Origin: Iamia sp038233335
GTDB lineage: Bacteria > Actinomycetota > Acidimicrobiia > Acidimicrobiales > Iamiaceae
Assembly: GCA_038233335.1 (NCBI GenBank)
Contig: JBBSME010000039.1
Location: forward strand, 1-23,011
Direction: 5' to 3'
DNA length: 23,011 bases
Part shown: positions 8,170-15,687 of the stretch, in pieces
How positions within the stretch are numbered: the first letter of the stretch is position 1
Layout: the number at the start of each line of letters is the position of its first letter
The notes under the pieces: generated by a model
Told to the model about the DNA's origin: nothing
What the model saw: only the letters and a program-made list of their open reading frames with translations
Databases searched by the model: none
Position numbers and translations under genes: made by a program

Positions 8170-9999
8170 GTGACGATCCTCGGGATCAGTGCGCTGTACC
8201 ACGACGCCGCCGCCGCCCTCGTCGTCGACGGGGAGGTGGTCGCCGCGGCCCAGCAGGAGCGCTTCAGCCGGACCAAGCACGATCCCTCGTTCCCGCTCGA
8301 TGCGATCGAGTACTGCCTGCGGGACGCGGGCATCCCCCCCGGCGGGCTCACCGCCGTGGCCTACTACGACAAGCCGCTCACCACCTTCGTCCGGATCCTC
8401 AAGAGCTACGTGGCCGCGGGGCCCACCGGCATCACCACCTTCCCCAAGGCGATGACCGAGTGGTCGACCCGCAAGCTGTGGACCTCCCTGGAGATCGAGC
8501 GCGGCATCCGCACCCTCGGTTGGGAGATGCCTGCGGACCTCTACTACGCCGAGCACCACGTCAGCCACGCCGCCGCCGCCTTCTACCCGTCACCGTTCGA
8601 CCGTGCCGCCATCGTCACCATGGACGGCGTGGGCGAGTGGGCGACCAGCTCGATCGGCCGGGGCCGAGGGTCCTCGGTGGAGCTGCTTCGCGAGCAGCAC
8701 TTCCCTCACTCCCTCGGCCTGCTGTACTCCGCCTTCACCTACCACTGCGGCTTCCGGGTGAACTCGGGCGAGTACAAGCTCATGGGGCTGGCGCCCTACG
8801 GCGAGCCGACCTACGTCGACCGGATCCTCGGACGCCTCCTGGAGCTGTCCGACGACGGCGCCATGCGGTTCGACATGCGGTACTTCGGGTTCCTCGCCGG
8901 TCGCACGATGACCAACCGCCGCTTCGACGACCTCTTCGATGGGCCGCCCCGCGCCCCCGAGGCGCCGATCACCCAGCGGGAGTGCGACATGGCCCGCTCG
9001 ATCCAGGAGGTCATCGAGCGAGCCGTCATCGCCACCGCCCGCACCGCACGCGACGTCACGGGTGAGGAGAACCTGGTCCTGGCCGGAGGGGTGGCCCTGA
9101 ACTGCGTCGCCAACGGCCGGCTTCTCGACGAGGGCGTCTTCGACGAGATCTGGGTGCAGCCCGCGGCCGGTGACGCCGGCAGTGCCCTGGGCTGCGCCCT
9201 CTGGGCCCACCACCAGGCGCTCGGCCACTCGCGGGAGGCGCGCCAGCCCGACGGGATGGCGGGCACGTACCTCGGCCCCGCGTTCTCGGGAGACAGCATC
9301 GCCGCCGACCTCGCAGAACGGGACCGCCCCTTCGAACGCCTCCGCGACCCCGACGAACGGGCCGATCGGGTCGCCGAGCTCTTGGCCGACGGACAGGTCG
9401 TCGCCGTGCTCCAGGGCCGCATGGAGTTCGGCCCTCGCGCTCTGGGCCACCGATCGATCCTGGCCGATGCCCGCGATCCCGAGGCCCAGCGCACGCTGAA
9501 CCTGCGGGTCAAGCAGCGCGAGGGCTTCCGCCCGTTCGCCCCGGCGGTGCTGGCCGACCACGTCGCCGAGTGGTTCGACTTCGATGGGCGATCCCCGTAC
9601 ATGACCTTCGTGGCGCCGGTGGCGGACCACCAGCGGGTCGAGCCGCCGGCGGCCGGTCAGGCCCCCACCGCGGTGCTGACCGAGCGCGTCGCGGAGGTCC
9701 GCTCGACGATCCCGGCCGTCACCCACGTCGACCACTCGGCCCGCATCCAGACCGTCAGCGAGGAGCAGGCGCCCGCCTTCCACCGGATCCTCTCCGCGTT
9801 CCACCGTCGCACAGGCTGCCCGGTGCTCGTCAACACCTCCTTCAACGTGCGGGGCGAGCCGATCGTGGCCACGCCCGAGGACGCCTACCGGTGCTTCATG
9901 ACCACCGACATCGACTGGCTGCTCCTCGAGGACTGCCTGCTGCGGCGCGATGCCCAACCGGCCTGGACCGGCACGACACGAGAGATCGATCCGGATTGA
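8170..9999 (+). CDS. NodU/CmcH/TobZ-family O-carbamoyltransferase
   Basis: The 609-residue protein matches the carbamoyltransferase family, which moves the carbamoyl group of carbamoyl phosphate through a carbamoyl-adenylate onto a sugar hydroxyl. The N-terminus MTILGISALYHDAAAALV is the family opening. The Kae1-like domain shows AEHHVSHAAAAFY (H129, H130, H133 for metal), VTMDGVGEW (D152), LAGGVALNCVANG and GDAGSALG. The C-terminal YrdC-like domain shows MEFGPRALGHRSILAD, GFRPFAPAVL and VNTSFNVRGEPIVATPEDA. I chose GTG 8170 because it places this N-terminus exactly. An ATG at 8101 would add 23 residues rich in S, P and R with no family match; neither has a strong ribosome binding site. In this block it probably carbamoylates a sugar of the polymer rather than a Nod factor or antibiotic; that is inference. 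Confidence 0.93.
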   Translation: MTILGISALYHDAAAALVVDGEVVAAAQQERFSRTKHDPSFPLDAIEYCLRDAGIPPGGLTAVAYYDKPLTTFVRILKSYVAAGPTGITTFPKAMTEWSTRKLWTSLEIERGIRTLGWEMPADLYYAEHHVSHAAAAFYPSPFDRAAIVTMDGVGEWATSSIGRGRGSSVELLREQHFPHSLGLLYSAFTYHCGFRVNSGEYKLMGLAPYGEPTYVDRILGRLLELSDDGAMRFDMRYFGFLAGRTMTNRRFDDLFDGPPRAPEAPITQRECDMARSIQEVIERAVIATARTARDVTGEENLVLAGGVALNCVANGRLLDEGVFDEIWVQPAAGDAGSALGCALWAHHQALGHSREARQPDGMAGTYLGPAFSGDSIAADLAERDRPFERLRDPDERADRVAELLADGQVVAVLQGRMEFGPRALGHRSILADARDPEAQRTLNLRVKQREGFRPFAPAVLADHVAEWFDFDGRSPYMTFVAPVADHQRVEPPAAGQAPTAVLTERVAEVRSTIPAVTHVDHSARIQTVSEEQAPAFHRILSAFHRRTGCPVLVNTSFNVRGEPIVATPEDAYRCFMTTDIDWLLLEDCLLRRDAQPAWTGTTREIDPD

Positions 10000-10011
10000 G
10001 GGTCGCGACCC
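10000..10011. repeat. Perfect 12-base palindrome after the carbamoyltransferase stop
   Basis: GGGTCGCGACCC starts on the base directly after the TGA at 9997-9999. A second inverted repeat, CCCCG (10021-10025) with CGGGG (10035-10039), follows ten bases later. The rest of the gap to 10153 is GC-rich with no clear promoter. The palindrome could be a protein site or, with the second stem, a weak termination structure; there is no U-tract. Confidence 0.4.
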
Positions 10012-10153
10012 GCACCGTCTCCCCGTCTGGCCACCGGGGTGCGGGGCAGGCATCAGCGCGCTCGACTGTCGACCTCGCCGACCGGTTCCCTGAGCCCTTC
10101 GCGGAGGAGCCAATCGGCCCCAGCCGTCCACCGCCTGCCCGCCGAGGTCTCGG

Positions 10154-11605
10154 GTGACCACCCTGCCGGTCCAGACCAACGGAGCCGCCGCGGCCACCGC
10201 ACGGCCGTGGGACGTGGCCCCGCCCCGCGCCGTGGCCATGCCCCGCTGGATGGCCCTGCTCGGCCTGGTCCTCGTGGAGGCGGCCATCGGCGTGGCCGCG
10301 GCGCGCCTGCCCCAGTTCGGCGCCCTGCACGGCTTGGGCGTGACCGTCGTCGCCGCCTACGCCCTGCTCAAGCGAGACGTGGTCATCAGCGTCTGCGTCC
10401 TGGCCTACCTGCCCGGCAGCGAGATCCTGTGGCGGCAGTCCCGCTCCGCCGTCCCCTACCAGTGGGGACCGTACCTGGCCATCGGCATCTGCCTGTTCTG
10501 CCTGGTCCTCGTGGTCGCCCGCACCGGCCGGAGCGGCAAGCTGGCCCTCGGCTACCTCGCCCTCCTGATCCCCGGGGTGGTCCTCACCATCTCCACCGCC
10601 GGCGCGCAGGCCCGAAGCATCCTCTCCTTCGCCCTCGCCGGCCCGTTCGTCCTGGCCGCGGGAGTGGGCCTGATGTCCCAGCTCCGCGTGGCCCCGTGGC
10701 TCTACCGCCGCATCCTCTGGATCGTCTTGATCGGCGCGGTGGGCCCGCTCGCCTTCGCCCTCACCAGCATCCAGGACTACATCGTCAACACCGGCTCCAT
10801 CGACTTCGCCACCGAGTCGAACTTCGTCACCGCCGGAGGCTTCGGTCCGGTGCAGGTGTCCTCGTTGCTGGGGCTGGGCGCCCTCGTCGCCCTCCTGCTG
10901 GTGCTGGCGGAGTCCTCCTTCGCGCCGCGCCTGCTCGCCGGCGTCCTCGGGGTGGCCCTGGCCACCCAGAGCCTCCTCACCTTCAGCCGCGGCGGCATGT
11001 TCTCGGTGGCCATCGCCGCCACCGGCCTCATCGTCGTCCTCACCCGGGACCGAGCCAACCGGACGAGGATCTGGGGCCTGGTCGCCGTCGTCCTGGCCAT
11101 CGGCTACTTCGTCGTCGTGCCCCAGCTGGACTCCTTCACCGACGGTGCCTTCAACGAGCGCTTCAGCGAGACCGAGACCTCCCGCACCGATCTGGCCGCC
11201 GACGACCTCGAGAGCTTCTGGGAGAACCCCGTCTTCGGGGTGGGCCCGGGCATGACCAAGTTCCAACGCCTCGGCTATGAGGTGTGCGGGCTGCGCAACG
11301 ACAGCTGCTCCAGCGAGGCGTCGTCCCACACCGAGTTCACCCGCACCCTCGGCGAGCACGGCCTGGCGGGGGTGGCGGCCCTCGGTGTGCTGGGGACCCT
11401 GGCCTTCGGCGCCCTCACCCGCAAAGGCGCCGATCGGGCCCTCGCGGTCACGTTCCTGCTCTGGGCCCTCTCCCAGATGATCTACGCCAACTTCCGGATC
11501 GTGGCCGTGCCCCTGGCCTTCGCCTTCGCGTTCATGCGCGTGGGCCCGGCCGACGAGGACGAGGACGATGAGCCCGCCCCGCTCACGGAGGCGGCTCGGG
11601 ACTGA
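10154..11605 (+). CDS. O-antigen polymerase/ligase-family (Wzy_C type) membrane protein
   Basis: The 483-residue protein is mostly hydrophobic, with roughly ten membrane spans between residues 31 and 475. Wzy_C-type markers are present: LLTFSRGGMFSVAIAA (275-290), ENPVFGVGPGM (357-367) and SSHTEFTRTLGEHGLAGV (390-407). Between them lies a hydrophilic loop of about 60 residues outside the membrane, where this family places its catalytic surface. The loop has two cysteines (CGLRNDSC) that could form a disulfide. Family members polymerise lipid-linked repeat units or ligate glycan to an acceptor; next to a Wzz/kinase a polymerase is more likely. The start is GTG 10154 with GAGG six bases before it. 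The C-terminus is acidic (DEDEDDE). Its last 23 bases overlap the end of the convergent GNAT gene. Confidence 0.9.
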   Translation: MTTLPVQTNGAAAATARPWDVAPPRAVAMPRWMALLGLVLVEAAIGVAAARLPQFGALHGLGVTVVAAYALLKRDVVISVCVLAYLPGSEILWRQSRSAVPYQWGPYLAIGICLFCLVLVVARTGRSGKLALGYLALLIPGVVLTISTAGAQARSILSFALAGPFVLAAGVGLMSQLRVAPWLYRRILWIVLIGAVGPLAFALTSIQDYIVNTGSIDFATESNFVTAGGFGPVQVSSLLGLGALVALLLVLAESSFAPRLLAGVLGVALATQSLLTFSRGGMFSVAIAATGLIVVLTRDRANRTRIWGLVAVVLAIGYFVVVPQLDSFTDGAFNERFSETETSRTDLAADDLESFWENPVFGVGPGMTKFQRLGYEVCGLRNDSCSSEASSHTEFTRTLGEHGLAGVAALGVLGTLAFGALTRKGADRALAVTFLLWALSQMIYANFRIVAVPLAFAFAFMRVGPADEDEDDEPAPLTEAARD

Positions 11606-12320
11606 GGCCTCCAGCCGCGCGCGGGGTCCCCTCCGAGGTCGACGGCCCGTGGCGGGGGGAGGCCGGTGGGGAGGTCAGGTCCAGGCGGTACCGGGCGGAG
11701 GGCGCGTCCGGCCCGGGACCACCTCGCCACCCGTTGCGCTCGTAGCACCGCGTCGCGGCCTCGTTGTCCGGCGCGACCACCAGGTCGGCCTCGAGGTGGC
11801 CACGGGCCCAGGCCTCGGCCGCGAAGGCCGCCAGCAGCAGGTCGGCCACCCCCTGGCCCCGCGCCGAGCGGGTCACGCCGACCAGCACGACGCGGACGTC
11901 GGCGGCCGGGACGGGTGGCTCCGCCGCACCAGCGGACGCCCCGGGCGGGGGCGACGCCGGCGACGGACGCCGACCGATGGCCCGACGGATGCGGGCTCGG
12001 ACCGCAGGAGACGTGAGCCGGGCCCAGCTGCGAGGCCGCCACGCTCGGACCAGCATCGCTCCGACGGCACGGACCCGCAGGTCGCCGTTGATCGCCCGCT
12101 GCGCCTCGGGCGTGGCGCCGACGAGGTAGCCACGAGGCTCGCTCCGCCCATCCACGACCAGGACGAAGGCGTCGGGCCGCAGCCGGTACGCCCGCAACAG
12201 AGCGGTGCAGAACCGGGCTCCGAGGGCACTGCTGGAGTAGTCGGGGAACACCTCCCGGTGCAGGCCGGCCAGCGACCCGTCATCGGCCTCGGTCGCGAGC
12301 CTGGCCCGCCCCTCACCCAT
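11583..12320 (-). CDS. GNAT-family N-acetyltransferase
   Basis: This 245-residue protein has the acetyl-CoA-binding core of the GNAT superfamily. VRVVLVGVTRSARGQGVADLLL (142-163) carries the R-G-Q-G-V-A pyrophosphate loop. EADLVVAPDNEAATRCYERNGW (177-198) is the typical final strand, helix and strand. The N-terminal half (ARLATEADDGSLAGLHREVF) is also usual. Between strands, residues 78-140 are a basic, proline-rich insertion (VRAWRPRSWARL, then PASPPPGASAGAAEPP) longer than in standard members. The tail after 215 is disordered. I chose ATG 12318-12320 because GAGGTGG precedes it by four bases; an ATG 18 bases upstream is possible. It overlaps the end of the FemAB-like gene by eight bases, so the two are co-translated. 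Likely substrate is an amino group on a nucleotide sugar or glycan, by context only. Confidence 0.85.
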   Translation of the reverse strand: MGEGRARLATEADDGSLAGLHREVFPDYSSSALGARFCTALLRAYRLRPDAFVLVVDGRSEPRGYLVGATPEAQRAINGDLRVRAVGAMLVRAWRPRSWARLTSPAVRARIRRAIGRRPSPASPPPGASAGAAEPPVPAADVRVVLVGVTRSARGQGVADLLLAAFAAEAWARGHLEADLVVAPDNEAATRCYERNGWRGGPGPDAPSARYRLDLTSPPASPRHGPSTSEGTPRAAGGLSPEPPP

Positions 12321-13257
12321 CGGCCACCTCAGGCGCATCCGGCGGCGTGGTCCCCCGCAGCATGTCCAACGCCGAGCGCGCGGCGCGGGGCAGCCGCGAC
12401 TCCGGGCGGCGGCGTTCGAGGGCGGCCACCGCCCGAGCCGACACCGGGTTCACCAGCGGCTTGAGCACGGGGTGCAGTGTGATCTCCCGGCGGACCGGCA
12501 CGGCGGCCAGGCCCACGCTCTCCTTGAACCGGTGCAGGGAGTCCCGTCCCGTCTCCGGCCTCAGCGAGCTCAGCCCGTAGGAGACGCTCTCGATGCCGGG
12601 CCGCCCCATGAGGCCGCTCAGCAGGGTGAAGAACAGGGCGTGGTTGGGATAGTCGCGCAGGGCCCGGTCGGCCGACACGGTCGCACTGAGCGACGCCCAC
12701 CGGCCGCACAGGTGCACCTCGCCGAAGGCCACGATCCCCTCGGGTCCGATCGCCCCCCACACCTCGTGGCTGGCCGACAGGCGCCGCGGGCCCCACAGGT
12801 CGGTGAACTGGCGGGAGGTCATGTGGGGCACCCCGTGACGCCCTCGGGTGTCGGAGTAGGCCGGGTACCCGCTGGCCGCCACCTCCGACGGCTCGACCTG
12901 GCGCACCTCGAGGCGCTTCAGGCCCCGCCGCACCTTGCTCCGGTTGTTGCTGCTGAGACCGTCCAACGAGTAGCCCGGGTCCTCGCAGAGGTACAGGCAC
13001 GCGTTGGCCCGCGCCGGATCCTCCACCCGGTGGTGGTGCTGGAGCACCAGCCGGCGGTGACGGAACATCTCCCGGCGCTCGGCGGTGGTCACCGGGGCGA
13101 CGTCGTTGGTGGGGTAGCGGAGGTGTGCGTGGCGGCGGAACCTCATCCACCCGTGTCCCGCACCCGTCCACACCACATCGAGGCCGTCACTGCACAGGTC
13201 CGCGATCCACGGGGGCGGCGGAGACGGGACCCGGTCCGACGACACGCGCCGCAGCAT
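12313..13257 (-). CDS. FemAB-like / GNAT-fold acyl- or aminoacyltransferase
   Basis: The 314-residue protein resembles FemAB/FemX-like transferases found in polysaccharide clusters. The best evidence is YSLDGLSSNNRSKVRRGLKR (96-115), matching the basic N-x-R-x-x-x-R-G-L-K segment of the family. EVWGAIGPEGIVAFGEVHLCG (165-185) resembles the core strands of a GNAT fold, and LHRFKESVGLAAVPVRREIT (241-260) the usual C-terminal segment. FemX-type proteins add amino acids to peptidoglycan stem peptides using charged tRNA, while relatives in sugar clusters are thought to acylate amino sugars. Which applies here cannot be decided. The ATG at 13257 lacks a clear ribosome binding site; a GTG 12 bases downstream is an alternative start. 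It is first in a two-gene leftward operon and divergent from the NeuB fusion. Confidence 0.72.
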   Translation of the reverse strand: MLRRVSSDRVPSPPPPWIADLCSDGLDVVWTGAGHGWMRFRRHAHLRYPTNDVAPVTTAERREMFRHRRLVLQHHHRVEDPARANACLYLCEDPGYSLDGLSSNNRSKVRRGLKRLEVRQVEPSEVAASGYPAYSDTRGRHGVPHMTSRQFTDLWGPRRLSASHEVWGAIGPEGIVAFGEVHLCGRWASLSATVSADRALRDYPNHALFFTLLSGLMGRPGIESVSYGLSSLRPETGRDSLHRFKESVGLAAVPVRREITLHPVLKPLVNPVSARAVAALERRRPESRLPRAARSALDMLRGTTPPDAPEVADG

Positions 13258-13403
13258 GGCACAGGACGGCCTGGACCACGACGATCCCGGACCAGGACGG
13301 ATCGGACGGGACGGATAGCATGTCTCCCCGAGTCAGGGGGGCCATCCATGATCACCAGCCGACGACCCGCGACCGCGTCGAGACGTTCCACGGAGCACCG
13401 CAG
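13258..13403. promoter_or_regulatory. Divergent intergenic region before the NeuB fusion, with direct repeats
   Basis: This 146-base gap must serve both the FemAB-like gene and the NeuB fusion. It holds two copies of GGACGGAT, at 13295-13302 and 13309-13316, with another GGACGG between them at 13304-13309. The second copy runs into TAGCAT (13316-13321), a TANNNT -10-like hexamer. Further on, CCCC (13326-13329) and GGGG (13336-13339) can form a short hairpin in the leader. The repeats are candidates for a regulator site; none of this is proven from sequence. Confidence 0.35.
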
Positions 13404-15647
13404 GTGATGCTCACGCGCGACCTCGGCCGCTGGCTGTGCCCAGCCGATGCTCCGGTCGTCGACGCGCTAACGCGCATCTCCGCCAACCGCCACGGCATGG
13501 TGGTGTGCGTCGAGCACGACGGGCGTCTCGTCGGGGTCCTGACCGACGGCGACTTCCGACGGTGGGTGGTCGACCAGGCCGACCTCGACCTCCATCGTCC
13601 CGTGCGGGACCTGCTGACCGGTGCCGCGGTGTCCGCTCCGATCGACAGCCCTCCGGACTTCCTCGCCGGTCTGCTCGACGACCACATCCGCCACGTCCCC
13701 CTGGTCGACGAGCGAGGTCACGTGGTGGGCATGGCCACCTCCGAGGCCGGCGGCCTCGAGATCGACGGGCGCCTCATCGGCCACGACCAGCCCACCTTCG
13801 TGATCGCCGAGATCGGGATCAACCACAACGGCCGGCTGGACCTGGCCCTGGAGCTGGTCGACCGCGCCGCCGCCGCGGGGGCGGATGCGGCCAAGTTCCA
13901 GATGCGGGACCTGTCCTCCCTCTACCGCAACGAGGGCCGGACCCGCGACCCCGGCGAGGACCTGGGCACCCAGTACACCCTCGAGCTGCTGGAACGGTTC
14001 GCGCTCTCCGACGACGACCTCTTCGCCTGCTTCGACCGCTGCCGCGAGGTGGGGCTGATCCCCCTCTGCACGCCCTGGGACCTCACCAGCGTGGCCACGC
14101 TCGACGGCTACGGCCTGCCCGGCTTCAAGGCCGCGTCGGCCGACCTCACCAACCACGACCTGCTGGCCGCCATGGCCGCCACCGGCCGGCCGGTGATCGC
14201 CTCCACCGGCATGTCCGCCGAGAGCGAGATCCGAGAGGCGGTGCGCGTGCTCCAGGGCGCGGGGGCGGCCTACGCCCTGCTGCACTGCAACTCGACCTAC
14301 CCGGCGCCGTTCAAGGACGTCAACCTGCGCTACCTGACCCGGCTGGGGGAGCTGGGATCCTGCCCGGTCGGCTACTCCGGCCACGAGCGGGGCCGTCACG
14401 TGGCCGTGAGCGCGGTGGCCCTCGGCGCCCGCATCATCGAGAAGCACCTCACCGTCGACCGGACCATGGAGGGCAACGACCACAAGGTCAGCCTGCTGCC
14501 CAACGAGATGGCGGCCATGGTCACCGAGATCCGCCAGGTGGAGGAGTCCCTCGGCTCGACCCGGGCCCGCACCGTCTCGCAGGGCGAGGCCATGAACCGG
14601 GTCACGTTGGCCAAGAGCCTCGTGTCCGCCCGCGACCTCGACGTCGGCCACGTGGTGACGGCCGACGACCTGGCGGTGAGGAGCCCTGGGCGGGGGCTGC
14701 AGCCCAACCACCGGGCCGGGCTCATCGGTCGGGCCCTGCACCGGTCCCTGCGGACCGGAGAGTTCTTCTACGCGACCGACCTCGTCGACGAGCGGCCCGA
14801 GCCGCGGCCCTACACCTTCCGCCGGCCCTGGGGCCTCCCGGTCCGGTACCACGACCTCGACGGCCTCCTCACCCGGGGGCGGCCCGACTTCGTGGAGTTC
14901 CACCTCTCCTACCAGGACCTCGACCTCGATCCGCGCCAGTTCGTGCCCGAGCCCCTCGACGTGGCCCTGGCCGTGCACAGCCCCGACCTGTTCCGCGGCG
15001 ACCACATCTTGAACCTGGCCGCCACCGACGATCCGTGGTGGGAGCGCTCCCTGGCCGAGCTGCAGCGGGTCGTCGACCTCACCCGGTCCCTCGTCCCCCT
15101 GTTCACGACCGAGACGCCCGTGCTCATCGTCAGCCTGGGCGGCTTCACGTCCGACGTCCCCGTCCCGCCGCCCGACCGGGGGCCGATGTACGAGCGGGTC
15201 GCCGCCGGCCTGGACCGCCTCGACCTCGACGGCGTCACGCTGGCGGCCCAGACCCTCCCCCCGTTCCCCTGGTACATGGGCGGCCAGCTGCACTGCAACC
15301 TGTTCGTCGACCCCGACGACACCGCCGCCTTCGCTCGGGACACGAGCACCGGGCTGTGCCTCGACGTGTCCCACTCCAAGCTGGCCGCCACCACGCGCGG
15401 CACGAGCTTCGCCGAGCTGGTCGAGGCCCTCGGGCCCCACACCCGTCACCTCCACCTGGTGGATGCCCAGGGCCAGGACGGCGAGGGGTTGCAGGTCGGC
15501 GAGGGCGACATCGACTGGCCAGTGCTGGCCGAGCAGCTCGACCGCCTCGCTCCCGGCGTCGGCTTCATCCCCGAGATCTGGCAGGGCCACAAGAACGACG
15601 GCGAGGGCTTCTGGGTCGCCCTCGACCGCCTGGAGCAGTGGTTCTGA
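13404..15647 (+). CDS. CBS-NeuB-SAF-TIM barrel fusion, nonulosonic acid synthase family
   Basis: The 747-residue protein has four parts. Residues 3-115 are a CBS-domain pair (MVVCVEHDGRLVGVLTDGDFRRWV; HVPLVDERGHVVGMAT). Residues 130-385 are the NeuB synthase: FVIAEIGINHNG, DAAKFQ, STGMSAESEI, LLHCNSTYPAP, GYSGHE and EKHLTVDRTMEGNDHKVSL, all expected catalytic and metal segments. Residues 395-460 are the SAF (antifreeze-like) domain, starting NRVTLAKSLVSARDL. Residues 475-747 are a xylose-isomerase/AP-endonuclease-2-like TIM barrel, with VEFHLSYQDL, AVHSPDLF, VSLGGF, LCLDVSHSKL, HLHLVDAQG and FIPEIWQGHKND carrying plausible metal ligands. NeuB enzymes condense phosphoenolpyruvate with a six-carbon amino sugar to make sialic-acid-like sugars. 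GTG 13404 has GGAG eight bases upstream and precedes ATG 13407; an ATG at 13320 would add 28 residues. The barrel's reaction is unknown; it may supply or process the sugar substrate. Confidence 0.9.
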   Translation: MMLTRDLGRWLCPADAPVVDALTRISANRHGMVVCVEHDGRLVGVLTDGDFRRWVVDQADLDLHRPVRDLLTGAAVSAPIDSPPDFLAGLLDDHIRHVPLVDERGHVVGMATSEAGGLEIDGRLIGHDQPTFVIAEIGINHNGRLDLALELVDRAAAAGADAAKFQMRDLSSLYRNEGRTRDPGEDLGTQYTLELLERFALSDDDLFACFDRCREVGLIPLCTPWDLTSVATLDGYGLPGFKAASADLTNHDLLAAMAATGRPVIASTGMSAESEIREAVRVLQGAGAAYALLHCNSTYPAPFKDVNLRYLTRLGELGSCPVGYSGHERGRHVAVSAVALGARIIEKHLTVDRTMEGNDHKVSLLPNEMAAMVTEIRQVEESLGSTRARTVSQGEAMNRVTLAKSLVSARDLDVGHVVTADDLAVRSPGRGLQPNHRAGLIGRALHRSLRTGEFFYATDLVDERPEPRPYTFRRPWGLPVRYHDLDGLLTRGRPDFVEFHLSYQDLDLDPRQFVPEPLDVALAVHSPDLFRGDHILNLAATDDPWWERSLAELQRVVDLTRSLVPLFTTETPVLIVSLGGFTSDVPVPPPDRGPMYERVAAGLDRLDLDGVTLAAQTLPPFPWYMGGQLHCNLFVDPDDTAAFARDTSTGLCLDVSHSKLAATTRGTSFAELVEALGPHTRHLHLVDAQGQDGEGLQVGEGDIDWPVLAEQLDRLAPGVGFIPEIWQGHKNDGEGFWVALDRLEQWF

Positions 15648-15687
15648 TGCTGTCGACGCCGCACCGGACGCCGAGCGGGCACCGCCC

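Noticed and set aside
13125..13403. Earlier starts (13125 or ATG 13320) for the NeuB fusion
   Set aside because: 13125 would run through the divergent FemAB-like gene and low-complexity sequence. 13320 is possible but has no good ribosome binding site and adds residues before the CBS domain.
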